DNA of 64,000 bases from Isoetes taiwanensis. Taxonomy: Eukaryota > Streptophyta > Lycopodiopsida > Isoetales > Isoetaceae. The translations under genes and the position numbers were made by a program. The DNA lies in the NCBI GenBank assembly GCA_021234155.1, contig JAJEKV010000031.1:8260748-8324747 (forward strand). The letters run 5' to 3'. Below the pieces are notes generated by a model. That model saw only the letters and a program-made list of their open reading frames with translations. It did not search any database and had not been told where the DNA came from. Shown piece by piece: positions 10,651-20,912 of this stretch (positions are counted from its first letter, which is position 1; the number at the start of each line of letters is the position of its first letter).

Positions 10651-10926
10651 AATGGCGCAGCTGCTCCATTTACGAAATGGTGCAGTCGCGCCATTTACCT
10701 TTAAATGGCGCAGCTGCGCCATTTACCTGTCAATGGGGCAGTTGCGCCATTTTTCTTTAAATGGAGCAGCTGCGCCATTTTCCTTTAAATGGAGCAGCTG
10801 CGCCATTTAAAGGTAAATGGAGCAGCTGCGCCATCTAAAGGAAAATGGCGCAGCTGCCCCATTTACAGGTAAATGGCGGGCAACTGCTCCATTTAAAGGA
10901 AAATGGCCCATTGACAGGTAAATGGC
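10651..10926. repeat. array of CAGCTG palindromes forming a giant inverted repeat
   Basis: About ten copies of a 22-bp palindrome with core ATGGCGCAGCTGCGCCAT are separated by 6-7 bp spacers. Spacers left of about 10800 read ACCTTTA, ACCTGTC, TTCTTTA or TCCTTTA. Those to the right are the complements (AAAGGTA, AAAGGAA, ACAGGTA). Variant units (one with GGGGCA) also pair across the centre. The whole array is therefore itself a dyad centred near 10798. It lies upstream of the DUF7869 exon, probably in its first intron or leader. Confidence 0.85.
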
Positions 10927-11209
10927 ATCTTTAATCTAAATGCTATATCTAATAATTAGAGTTATGGATTCCTATTAGTGCAAGATTCAGCAAGACATCA
11001 ATGTTGAGAACTTATCTACTGAGCAAGATAGAGAAGATCTACCCTTAAACACTGTAAAGAATTCTCATTAAATACACACCATCAACCCATGCAATCTACC
11101 ATCTCCAGTTCCATCCTACATTTAACATATTAAAACATTTAACATACTATAACTGAATACCCTCTAACCTGGAGGTCATTGACGATTCCGGATCTGCCAT
11201 ATCAGAGAA

Positions 11210-11325
11210 TGCGCCTGAAGAATCTGGACAAGCGCCACTAGAATGAAGCCAAGTGCCTGAAGAATGAAGCCGAGCGCCTGAAGAACGAAGACGCGCGCCT
11301 GAAGAATGAAGACAAGGGCTAAGCG
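11210..11325. repeat. 21-bp minisatellite (heptad-like)
   Basis: About five units of the type GCCTGAAGAATGAAGCCGAGC. On the plus strand the unit reads LKNEAER, a coiled-coil-like heptad, but stops interrupt the frame, so it is not a supported gene. On the minus strand it gives a low-complexity SSGAR frame. Confidence 0.6.
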
Positions 11326-11577
11326 ACTGCAAAAGAAAGACAAGCGACCAAGCTGGCGACTGCTGCTATTGACTAAGGAACCAACATCTAAGACGGAATA
11401 GACGTCGGAGAAGCGCCCTGCTTTGTCGACCAAGTGATCTCAGGCGCAAATACCTTCGAATATTGAAACGAGGACGAGGTGCATAAAATCACAACCTACG
11501 GAGTCGACGATAGCGCCTTTTAATGACCATGTCTGCCTCCTGACAGCAGACAGTGAAAGGCGCACATTATGAAGTGG

Positions 11578-11840
11578 ACGGGCAGGCAAATTCAAAGTTC
11601 AAAAAACGGGCGGGCAAATTCAAATTTCAAATTTGAGCTGGTGACGAAGGACGACAAATGTAAGACGGGCGGGCGGGCGGAATGACTCAAACTTTTTAAA
11701 ATTTAGACAGACGGACGGGCGGGAAAATTCAAATTTTTTAAAATTTGGAGAGACGGACGGGCGGGCGGGAAAATTCAAATTTTTCAAAATTTGGAGAGAC
11801 GGACGGGCGGGCAAATTTGGAGAGACGCGGACGGGTGGGT
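11578..11840. repeat. GACGGGCGGG / AAATTCAAATTT minisatellite of about 45 bp
   Basis: Alternating G-rich (GACGGACGGGCGGG) and AT-rich (AAATTCAAATTTTT) blocks repeat five or six times between the two divergent genes. The G-rich runs lie on the plus strand. The next 240 bp (11840-12083) are pyrimidine-rich and should contain the promoter of the plus-strand gene. Confidence 0.65.
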
Positions 11841-12083
11841 AAATTTGGTTTTCTTCTCCCCCGACTTATCTTTTTCTTTTCCGTCCAATTCTCATTTCAT
11901 TACTTTTGCGCCTACTCGCCTCCCGCCTCCGCCTACCGCCTTCCGCCAGCGCCTAGCGCCTTGCACACTCTCTCTCCTATTCAAACATTTTCTCTCTCTA
12001 GCGCATGTTGATTCGGGAGCGTTCGGAAAAAAAGTGGAGTAAGATTTATACGGTCCTATACTTTTATACGCAGTACAAATACA

Positions 12084-15000
12084 ATGGCGCAATCTTCGCT
12101 CAAAATCCAGGATCCAGGCTCAGGTTAGTATCTGTTGTTTCTATTCTTATCGATTTGTAGTAGCTTAGGTAACTGTAATGGCGCGGACGCGCCATTTCAT
12201 TAGGAGAGGGTGGGCTTGTAGCCGCCCTTCCTCGTATAGTTTATGAAATGGTGCAGTTGCGCCATTTCTAGAATGTCTATTGACCTTCTTCTAGAAGCGG
12301 ACCCATAGAAGAGCAAATGGCGCAGCTGCGCCATTTAGTGCAATCTATTCTAAATGGCGCAGGTGCGCCATTTAGTCTAAATGGCGATAGTCTAAATGGC
12401 GCAGGTGCGCCATTTAGACTAAAATGCCGTTTGCTGTTTTATCTTTCTAGCACATGTCATTTCTCTCACCATGCTTACCTTGCAGCGGCTAATGCGCTAA
12501 AGAAATGGAACGTGGTGACTTCGAGGAGCATAGTCCTGACTGGAAGATCTTGGTGTATGGAGATTGTTAGAGCCATACCCTTGACTGAAGGCGTGGACCC
12601 AACCAAGGGAGACAAGAGGCGAGAACTTTGCCTCCTTGTCAAATCAGGTACAGGTGAAGAAGGAGTTTCAGCCGTGGCCCAGATGGGCATCATTGTTAAC
12701 ATGAGGGAAGTCAAGAAACAAGGAAGACTTGACTTTCTTGGCTGCACAGTGGAAGATCCGGTCAGTGGCAGCATTGATCTCTACTGCATGGATTGGCAGT
12801 GCTACGAGCCTGCAATGATGGAGTCCAGCATAAAGGACCAAGCACTGTCGGCCAAAAAAAAAGGTTGGTCGTTGCCATCTTATGAGTCCAGAGAGCAAGC
12901 AGATATCAAAGGCACTATAGAGATCCTCAGATGATTCAGTATTCTGCGAGCGGCAATGGACATGTCCAAAAACTCTGTGTCCTACATTGTAAGAGCGAAG
13001 CTCTCAGGCAACATGCCAGCAGTAATGGATAGCAGATGGCTGCTGGGAGAGATGCAGAGAAAAGGTGTAAAAAGTAAACCAGCCACCAAAGTTGGCAAAG
13101 GAGCAAAAACAGGTGGAGGTGGTGAAGTACAAAGGGAGACTGAAGAAGAAGGAGGACGAGACGGTGAGAAAGGGGATGAGCATCAGGATGAGAAGAGGGA
13201 TGAGGCTGATGTCCACCAACATGAATCTCACGTGAAGTCCACTGTGAAGCCTGCTGATAGTGATCGCACGATTAGTGACAATAAGGAGGCTACAAAGCAC
13301 ATAAGAAATGTAGCATCCACAGCATATAGCAATCCAGCAAAGAGAAAGCAAGAAACCAAAGCCCAGACAAGGGCCAGGAAATTGCAAAAGATTGCAGATC
13401 TTGAAGTGCCCGAGGAACTAAAGATGGACCGTGACGCCGAAGAAGAAATGGCAGAGGAAACATTAAAGAAAATACAAAAGCACGGCCACATGTTCCCCCT
13501 TGGAGTCACATACACCAGAAGAATATCTATCTGGGATCTAGAAGAGGCCCCACCTAATATGACCGCCAGGGTTATTAACCCCGAGCATGTTAGGAGGCTC
13601 TGCAAATCTTTCGCTGAGGATCCACACCCGGTATTCACTCCAGCAGATGTGGTGCGCTTTGATCCGGATACAAAGGAGTTGCTGAGCTGGTCAAAGGAAT
13701 CTGATCTGATTCGGAAAAGATTTTATATTGTCAATGGTAATCATTCGGTCTCTGCTGCTCAGCTCGTGTGCAGTAAGTTGGGGACAGAAGATGCTAGAGT
13801 TGAGCTCAGCAAGATCTATAGCTTCAGAATATGCAGAGTTCTTTCTGGAGAGATCAGTGACCTGGACCTTCTTCAGCTCAGTGTGGATGTGAATGATATA
13901 GTAGCAAAGACTGTCTTCAAGGAACCATATGTGGATCAGATCCACCATCTCCGCAAGCAGTATCAGGAGTGCGGAAGACCAACTCCTGCTAGTAAAGGAC
14001 AGTCAAGAAGTGACGAGTACAAGGTACGTTTATGTCTCTGTTGCCATACATTTATCGAAATGGCGCAGCTGCGCTATTTACATCAAATGGCGCAGTTGCG
14101 CTATTTACATCAAATGGCGCAGCTGCGCTATTTCGATAAATAGCACAGCTGCGCCATTTGATGTAAATAGCACAGCTGCGCCATTTCAGTTGAAATTCTA
14201 ACATCGCCAGTTCTCTTGCAACACACGAAGGATGTCAATCGGTTTGTCTTCATGCCAGATGATGTCTATGCACTCTTCCGCCAGATGAACAAATGGAGGA
14301 AGGGAGAACTAAAGGACAATAGGGGTCAAGCTATAGTAATCAATTTTGCGAAAGACAAAGATTACTTCAGTGACAACTACCTTAGATGCATGAGGGGCTT
14401 GGACTATGATGATTGTCGAAAGGTCCTCGAAGAAGCATTAAGCGGGGATATATACGTCAAAGTCACCTCAGATTACAAAGGCGAGAATTTCTTCAAGACG
14501 AGGGCGCAGAACTTAAGAATACTTGCTTACATGAAGAAGAAGATACTGCACTTCATTGCAGATCAAATTGGCATTAAGTACAAGAAAATCGAGGACCTAA
14601 GGAAGGCCACCGACCATTTTTCAGATAATGCACTTCTGGCTTGGGGAGTATGCCACCATAAGTGGGTGTCGGAAGGAATACTCAAAGAGGGAGTTCATGG
14701 TAACATGCCATTCTCCTTGGCCAGATCCATTCGAAAAATCCTTCAGCCCGAAACAGAAAAGGACCTGCCAAGATATTTTATGGAACATGTCACTGCTGGG
14801 GAGATTCTGCAAGAAAATGCAATTCTACCTGCCAGCATGATATGTTTAGATGCAAGGCAGCTTATTCCAGTTTGGAATAGTGAGACTGTAACCGCGTTCT
14901 TCGATAGCGTCTCACAGATGACAGATGTAGAGACATACTGGATTCTATGTTTCGTCAGGCCGGAGCATAACTTTCTATTTGCCAGTGCACTTGAAAGACT

Positions 15001-15706
15001 GGAATCCAGGTCAAGAGTGTTTGTAGGAATCTATGAAGCTGGAGCTACAGGTGGTACAGGAATAAAAGAGCCACAAGCTCTCGTTCTTGCTACGAGGATT
15101 TCAGCACAGACGGGAGAGGCTGATGAAGACCAGGATCTCAGGCTATATGGCGATCATCCTCGAAAGCTCCCGCAAATTCCTCTTATTCCTAAGGAAGCCA
15201 TCGGAAGTGAGGGAGATGTTATGGCTAAAAAACTCATGCAAGACAGGTTTAAATGCAGTTGGCAGGGTATGGAGGGAGAATAACTGGTGCATAAGCAGAT
15301 TGGTCCTGCAACTGCGTTCTACCTTATTGATAAGCTCTGCCCTCCAGGTAACATCGTACTAGATTTCTTCTCTGATGGAGCCTTCTCTAGGGCATCCCTT
15401 CATGTAGGAAGAATCAGTGCGACGTATGAGCATGACTTCGGAAAGATGAAATGCATATCGGGCATTCTGGGTAGGGTCGAGAACGTCATGTACCCCTGGC
15501 TTGACCCAAAGGCCATTGGCCAACGCGAAGTCTTGACTTTGAAAGATGGTGAATCTCAGAAGGGGGCAGACGAAGAAGCTTCTCATATAGAGAAAGGTGA
15601 GACATCGGGCCAAGGTGGAGCAGAGCAGGAGCAAATTGACCGCAGTAAAATTAACCCTTCTGACTATGAGAAAGTCGCTGATGAACACTTCGACAAAGAC
15701 TATTAA
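12084..15706 (+). CDS. ParB-like nuclease domain joined to a DNA-methyltransferase-like domain (three exons, two in-frame stops)
   Basis: Exon 1 is 12084-12123 (MAQSSLKIQDPGS), with donor CAG/GTTAGT. Intron 1 is 12124-12485 with acceptor TTGCAG. Exon 2 (12486-14023) continues in phase. Intron 2 is 14024-14230, and exon 3 ends at 15706. After a unique N-terminal region and a charged linker, a ParB/sulfiredoxin-like fold appears at about 13490-13780 (PEHVRRLCKSF...FYIVNGNHSVSAAQLV; the GNHxxxAA motif matches ParB GxHRxxAA). Exon 3 ends in KLCPPGNIVLDFFSDGAFSRASL (about 15337-15405), resembling the SAM-binding FxGxG motif of N4/N6 DNA methylases. Upstream, where DPPY is expected, MICLDARQLIP is seen, so catalysis is doubtful. 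Two single stops interrupt an otherwise continuous frame: TGA 12932-12934 and TAA 15281-15283. ParB-methylase fusions are familiar in phages and bacteria. Confidence 0.6.
12179..12421. repeat. palindrome array in intron 1
   Basis: Four or five copies of the GCGCAGCTGCGC-type palindrome (variants GCGCAGGTGCGC, GTGCAGTTGCGC, GCGCGGACGCGC) lie within intron 1 of the plus-strand gene. An apparent ATG at 12317 in this array is intronic and not the gene start. Confidence 0.8.
14058..14190. repeat. palindrome array in intron 2, folding into one long hairpin
   Basis: Three head-to-tail units (AAATGGCGCAGCTGCGC then TATTTACATC) are followed by a centre near 14135 (TATTTCGATAAATA) and two or more reverse-complement units (GATGTAAATAGCACAGCTG). 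The left arm is about 14058-14133 and the right arm about 14138-14190. It fills most of the 207-bp intron. Confidence 0.85.
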
Positions 15707-15803
15707 AAAAATTCTATCTGTTTTGAAAAATTGTATCTTACATAATATTTCTATTAATATATATCTACATGGTCTTCTGAAAATATGTGTTATCTATAGC
15801 AAA

Positions 15804-16040
15804 ATGGCGCGAGAGCACTATTTGCTTGGTCTTCACGTTCAGGCAAATAGCGCGCCTGCACTATTTGCTCGCTCTACACGTTAAAGCAAATAGCGCGCCT
15901 GCACTATTTGCTTGCTTTCATGTTAAAGCAAATAGTGCGTCTGCACCATTTGCTTGCTTTCACGTTAAAGCAAATAGCGCGTTTGCGCTATTTGCTTTGT
16001 AGTTATTTTTAAGCTAAAGGGGCGGCCGCGCCATTTTGTT
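15804..16040. repeat. 43-bp tandem palindrome repeat 3' of the ParB-methylase gene
   Basis: Units starting at 15843, 15886, 15929 and 15970 each carry GCAAATAGCGCG(C/T)(C/T)TGC followed by (A/C)(C/T)(T/C)ATTTGC and a spacer CTTGCTTTCACGTTAAA. This is a relative of the CAGCTG palindromes with an altered centre. It lies about 100 bp after the stop codon. Single related half-sites continue to about 16040. Confidence 0.75.
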
Positions 16041-16740
16041 TGCTTGCCGGGTGCTTTTTGGCAATTTAATATCTGCTTTTGAGGTTCTCGGGGCGTTTTT
16101 CTTCATACTTGCTAAGTAAATGGCGCCATACTTCTCTTCCTGACAACTAAAACCGCGCTGTTTTATCTTAAATGTAGCGGTTTTTCCATGACAACTGGTT
16201 TCTTTTTAAGTAAATAGTGCCATATCTATCCATAAATGTGTGATAAAACAGGGAAGAAACTGATTTCACGAGATATTGGAATCACAAAATTTCCAACTTT
16301 AATGAAACTCTGCTTTGTACTGATATTTGGGACTCTTTTATTCTTGCAAAGCTTTTATAAAGTGAAAATGTTTCCATAAAAGGGCATTGAGAATTGCCAT
16401 TTGTCTCCTCACTATTTAACCCCTTTTTTTTTATAGTTAAGCAAATTCCATGATCACTTCTCTACGAATGAATCGAAGCATTTTAACTTGTATGTGCAGC
16501 ATTTAGTCAAAAATCATGTGCTTCATATGCACACGTTGTTTGAATTCTTTTGATTTTTACACTGCATCTTGGTATGACCAAAATTTAGACAAATGTGGAG
16601 TCCTATTTAAATTGTTCTCCCTATTTTGCAATACTGCAAATGCTACAATCATTCCATTTTGGTATGCCAACTCACTGGATACATTGTTGTACATTTCATG
16701 TTAGTGGAACTGTTATTTTTGGGACTGAAACATTGTTTTT
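16041..16740. other. gene-free AT-rich stretch
   Basis: No supported coding region. Isolated AAATGGCGCCAT and AAATAGTGCCAT half-palindromes at about 16120 and 16210 may be the last members of the palindrome family. Confidence 0.4.
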
Positions 16741-17062
16741 ATGGCCTTGCAAAAGGGAGCCGAGCTCATCTTTCAATCAATGGCCTCTAAACATCCTCAC
16801 CAAATACACTATGGATGCCAGAACAATGTGCTAAGGATTGCCTCAAGGTTTAGTCGAGGTTGCTTCATCTCATGTTGTTCAGATATTAGGCCATACCACA
16901 GGAAGAGTACTTGTACTAGAGCTCATGGAGAAAGATCTGACAACAATGATTGAGAGAACAACTTTGCCCCTGATACCAGCACTTGAGGCTATGCTACAGA
17001 TTTCCAAAGCAATGCGGCACTTCCACTCTCTGAAACTGATATATTCAGACTTAAAACTATGA
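16741..17062 (+). pseudogene. protein kinase domain fragment
   Basis: A frame near 16838-17062 reads VVQILGHTTGRVLVLELMEKDLTTMIER, then ALEAMLQISKAMRHFHSLKLIYSDLKL. This matches kinase subdomains IV to VIb (strand beta-4/5, hinge ELM, helix E, and a degraded HRDLK). The catalytic HRD is replaced by YSD, there is a stop right after DLKL, and an upstream part (16741-16840) is in a different frame. It is a relic. Which kinase subfamily it came from cannot be told. Confidence 0.55.
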
Positions 17063-17540
17063 AAAATTCTAAATTTAATTGAAAATGTGAAAAACAAGTG
17101 ATCTTGCCCTCTCAAGGAATATGTGGCCTGCAATTTTAAGGGCGCATACAAAACCTGCGCACATGGAAAAGTGAGACATATTTTATACCTAGATTTCACC
17201 AGACACTGATGATACTAATACATAGGACATGATTCAAATAAGGCTAGAATAACAATACAATTTGTCTCAATGTTTTTGAAGTGGACGTCGTCGGAAAGAT
17301 TGTTTATTAGCTGATTACGATAGTTTACGTCACATGAAGCTAAGAAATAGTCGCTTTAGTTGTTATAAAAAATTATACGCTCTATGTCGAATGTAGAGGG
17401 TCTACAAACTGATTGTAAGAACATGGTAGGGGTCTGTTTTAATTTAAATATAGATTGTGAAAACATGGCTTCACGATTTCATTTAGACCACTTCACCCTC
17501 AAGAAACTAGAGGGCAACCATCTGTGCGTAGCACCTTGTT
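17063..17540. other. gene-free stretch
   Basis: AT-rich sequence with no recognisable gene on either strand. Confidence 0.35.
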
Positions 17541-19175
17541 TATTTTCATAGTAGAATGCAGAAGGCTACCATGTTAGTACACTTGACTCTTTAGTAGAAA
17601 TAAAAATAGAATGATTATGCTATGATTATGTTCATGTATTATTGTTTAAGCATGTATTATTGTTTTTTGCCCTGGATAATGGCACATTTCATAGCATATT
17701 CCCCCTCCATAGACCCTGTTCGCCCATCTAGGGTCTTTCTCGGGTCAAACTGGGCCCCTGTTGACCCGATTTTAAAGGGAGCACTAGGAAACCATCAACC
17801 ATTGGTTAAAATAGTATTTTTGCATCTATACAGTACAATGTCATAGTAATATAGTCCAATACTTCACAACTCCACAACTCAAACATATGAACACGATTCC
17901 ACCATGACATGAGCCTGGGGAATCGAACCCCAATTCCAATCCAATGCTCAAGGCTTACCTGAAGCTTAAGTGAAGATCATGCGAGGCCTGTAAGGCCATG
18001 CATAGGGGCCATCAAACACGTGCCATTGACTGCCATTTTGCTGGTTTACAAAGTAGATCAATATACTACAAACTGTAAATAGTAGTAAGAAAGTTATGCA
18101 TGCAATTGCCGAGACTACTGCTGCTATGAATCGCAAAGAAAGAAATAAACAGAGCCCAAAGCAGTTTTCCTTGCAATGTCGTTCCTATGTCACTGTCAGA
18201 AGCTGTTTTGCTTCCAAATCGCAATCCAGAAAATTTTCGCTCCTAGATTAAAGCTCAAAAACTCTATTTTGCCTTATAAGAACTTAGATCAAGACAAACA
18301 TAGAGCTAGCGACGCCTTAGTAGCCCCCAATCGTTCCAAATCCCCTTCAAAACCACCAAATCACTCCGGCAAACCGCAGAGAAAGAAAACTAAGGGCGCA
18401 CTACTTAGCGGCTATGAAGCACGAGAGAGGTAGAACAAGGCCTTTATAGAAACCTGAAAGACCTTTTCTTGCTCCGCCGACTCTGACCGCCATAGCCAGA
18501 AATGAACACCGAAAAAGTTGCGGGAGAGCAGATTCCGGCAGAGTAGGGGCCCGAAATTAGCATCGCCCTCCCTGGGCGCCATATGCGCGCCCGCACGTGA
18601 GCTCTTATCCGCCACTCCACCTTATACAAAAAAAAAAATACTACTTCTTTCTAAAACCCAGGTGCCACCATCATTTTTGTACGTATTTCCATGCGAATAC
18701 CACACTAAACATTATGCAAAAGCGCTGTTTTGCAGACTTGTACTACTGAAATTCAACAATTGAATTAAGCAAAAAGAAATTCATTTTATTGAAAGAACAT
18801 TATTGGCCATTCGACATTTACAGCGTGTTCGGTTCGGCTGTATATATCAGACGACGTCATGTTATAGCCACGGGCATATCCGTAGTATATCTTTGACATG
18901 TTATAGTCACGCAAAAAAAAAAAAAAAAAAAAAAAAACGGCGTTTTCGTGGACTTACCTGATTTTTTGCCATTTAAGAATAGAATAGAGGCTGGCTATAA
19001 CATGCCCACGTCAGACATTTACAGCGTTAGGTTCGATAGTGCTTCAAATTCTTGCTACTGTCACTGCCTTGGAAGTGCATCAAAACAACCGCGTAAGGGA
19101 TGCAGCAATAATATGCATCAACAAGTTCCTCGGACAGTTACCATAACTGGAGGAACTATCCAAATGATACAGGAA
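17540..19175. repeat. duplicate of the region 20500-20800, carrying two insertions
   Basis: Blocks 17540-17620, 18711-18824 and 19032-19170 match 20500-20577, 20577-20672 and 20670-20790 in order (for example AAAGCGCTGTTTTGCAGAC and GTGCATCAAAACAACCGC). Divergence is about 5-8% by eye. A 207-bp insertion with a run of about 25 A lies at 18825-19031, flanked by TTCGA and bearing CATTTACAGCGT near both ends. Confidence 0.65.
17621..18710. mobile_element. 1,090-bp insertion flanked by ATTATGC
   Basis: The sequence left of 17620 and right of 18711 is continuous in a second copy at 20500-20670, so 17621-18710 was inserted here. ATTATGC at 17614-17620 and 18711-18717 is the apparent target duplication. 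No clear terminal inverted repeat is seen. It contains a tRNA B-box-like stretch (GGGGTTCGATTCCCC on the minus strand, near 17920) and a pyrimidine-rich end. The superfamily is undetermined. Confidence 0.55.
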
Positions 19176-20500
19176 GGTGCCCTGAACTAAAGCTCCTGCT
19201 TATTCTCCTTCCATGGATTATATGATGTATAGGAACTACAAAATTAATCTGCAAGACCAATATCGTTAGCTATCATTCCAATGCATATCAAGGCTAACAG
19301 AACCTCTAGCATTCCAAGGCACAGTATCAGTGCGCTTGGCATCTTCTGGAACGCAAAAGAGACCTGCTGTAAGCAGATTTTCAGCATTCCATCAGCATAG
19401 TTTCGTAATTTTCATGGTTGCAAAGGCTTAAGGCTCTGCTGAATCTCCAAGTCTTAATCACCATGGTAGTTAAACTCTGATTTCAATGTCCAGTTGAAAA
19501 AGTATGAAATCCCAGATAACCTGCCAGAAACGTTTTGGCTGAGTTAGCATATACGTCCAATAACAGTATGCATGTTTTGATTCCGAGGTTTGGTTCTGAT
19601 GTCCGCTGTCTAAAAACTAATCCATAGCATCTGTCAACAATGGTTATGCTAAGATACACAATAAAACAACATCTGACATTTAAATTTGCAGGTATGGGCA
19701 GGAGATGAGCATACATGCAAACCTGGAAGATAAATAACCAGAATACTGGGAGCAACGAACCAGCAAACAGGATTAATCTACAAAACCTGCAGAATACTAA
19801 CCAAAGGTACAAAGGAAGTGCCCAAAGAAATATGTAGCATATTACCAGTGGAAGAAATATATAGTTTCCGCATGTCATCAACCTGTCAAAAGGTTAACGT
19901 TGGACTCATGGTTGAGTATATAAACATTAGGATGTTCAGGGGTCTGCTCTTAATTTTGATATATCTTGACTTTTCATAGTTCACTGACGTGCTTCTATCA
20001 ACTGTATTGGGCAAAAATGGAGAAACTGGCAGCATTTTTTATACTTCCAATGGCTAATACCCAAAGAGACAGATTAGATGCAGGAAAAGGTCCAAGCATG
20101 CCAGATATGTACAGTAGATTCTGCTGTCTAGTAAGATATAAACTTGCAGTAAACAGTTTATAATGTACAATAAGTAGTTTTGTTGATTCCATGTATCAAT
20201 GGATAGGCTGAATGAACAACCTTAAATGCCAAATCCAATCTTTGTGAACACGAATTCATGCTTGCTCTAATGTCAATGTCTAACCTTCATGCTAGGGGTA
20301 CCTACACCTGCAAGTAATAGTATCAAAAACATGCAGAACGTCAAAATCATGCATAGAAAGTTGCATAAGCAAGCACCGTTCTCTGTTATGACAAGTATTG
20401 GGTTGACATATCAAGACTTGAATTGACTTCTATTTTTAGCAGTTTAATAGTGTATAACAAAGGTCTACAATATGCATCAAAAGTTGTTTCTTTTTTATTT
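19176..20500. other. gene-free stretch
   Basis: No coding region is supported. Short open frames at 19483-19881 and 19966-20163 match no family. The sequence lies downstream of the 3' end of the pyrophosphorylase gene. Confidence 0.35.
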
Positions 20501-20741
20501 CCATAGTAGAGTGCAGAAGGCTACCATGTTGGTACACTTGACTTCTGTAGTAGAAATAAAAATAGAATGCTTATGCTAAAGCGCTGTTTTGCAGACTTGC
20601 ACTACTTAGATTCAACAATTGAATTAAGCAAAAAGAAATTTACTTTGTTGAAAGAACATTATTGCCGTTCCATAGTGCTTCAAATTCTTGCTACTGTCAC
20701 TGTCTTGGAAGTGCATCAAAACAACCGCATAAGGGATGCAG

Positions 20742-20879
20742 CAATAATATGCATCAACAAGTTCCTCGGACAGTTATCATAACTGGAGGAACTAAAAAAT
20801 GTTAGCCTTACAATAATATGCATCAACAAGTTCCTCGGACAGTTATCATAACTGGAGGAACTAAAAAATGTTAGCTTTA
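20742..20879. repeat. two tandem copies of a 69-bp unit
   Basis: CAATAATATGCATCAACAAG occurs at 20742 and 20811, each followed by TTCCTCGGACAGTTATC and ATAACTGGAGGAACT. It lies in what would be the 3' UTR or downstream flank of the pyrophosphorylase gene. Confidence 0.8.
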
Positions 20880-20912
20880 CAACGAACTTTGGATCAGTTG
20901 TCTAGAATCAGT

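Noticed and set aside
10651-10926. CRISPR-like array of repeats and spacers
   Set aside because: The repeats are palindromes with short complementary spacers in a plant genome; spacers are not unique and no cas genes exist.
12317-12485. Apparent coding start at ATG 12317 with repeated NGAGAPF peptides
   Set aside because: It lies in the palindrome array of intron 1; the upstream exon 12084-12123 joins in phase to 12486 through good splice sites.
17900-17960. tRNA gene on the minus strand near GGGGTTCGATTCCCC
   Set aside because: Only a T-arm-like hairpin; no acceptor or anticodon stem recognised.
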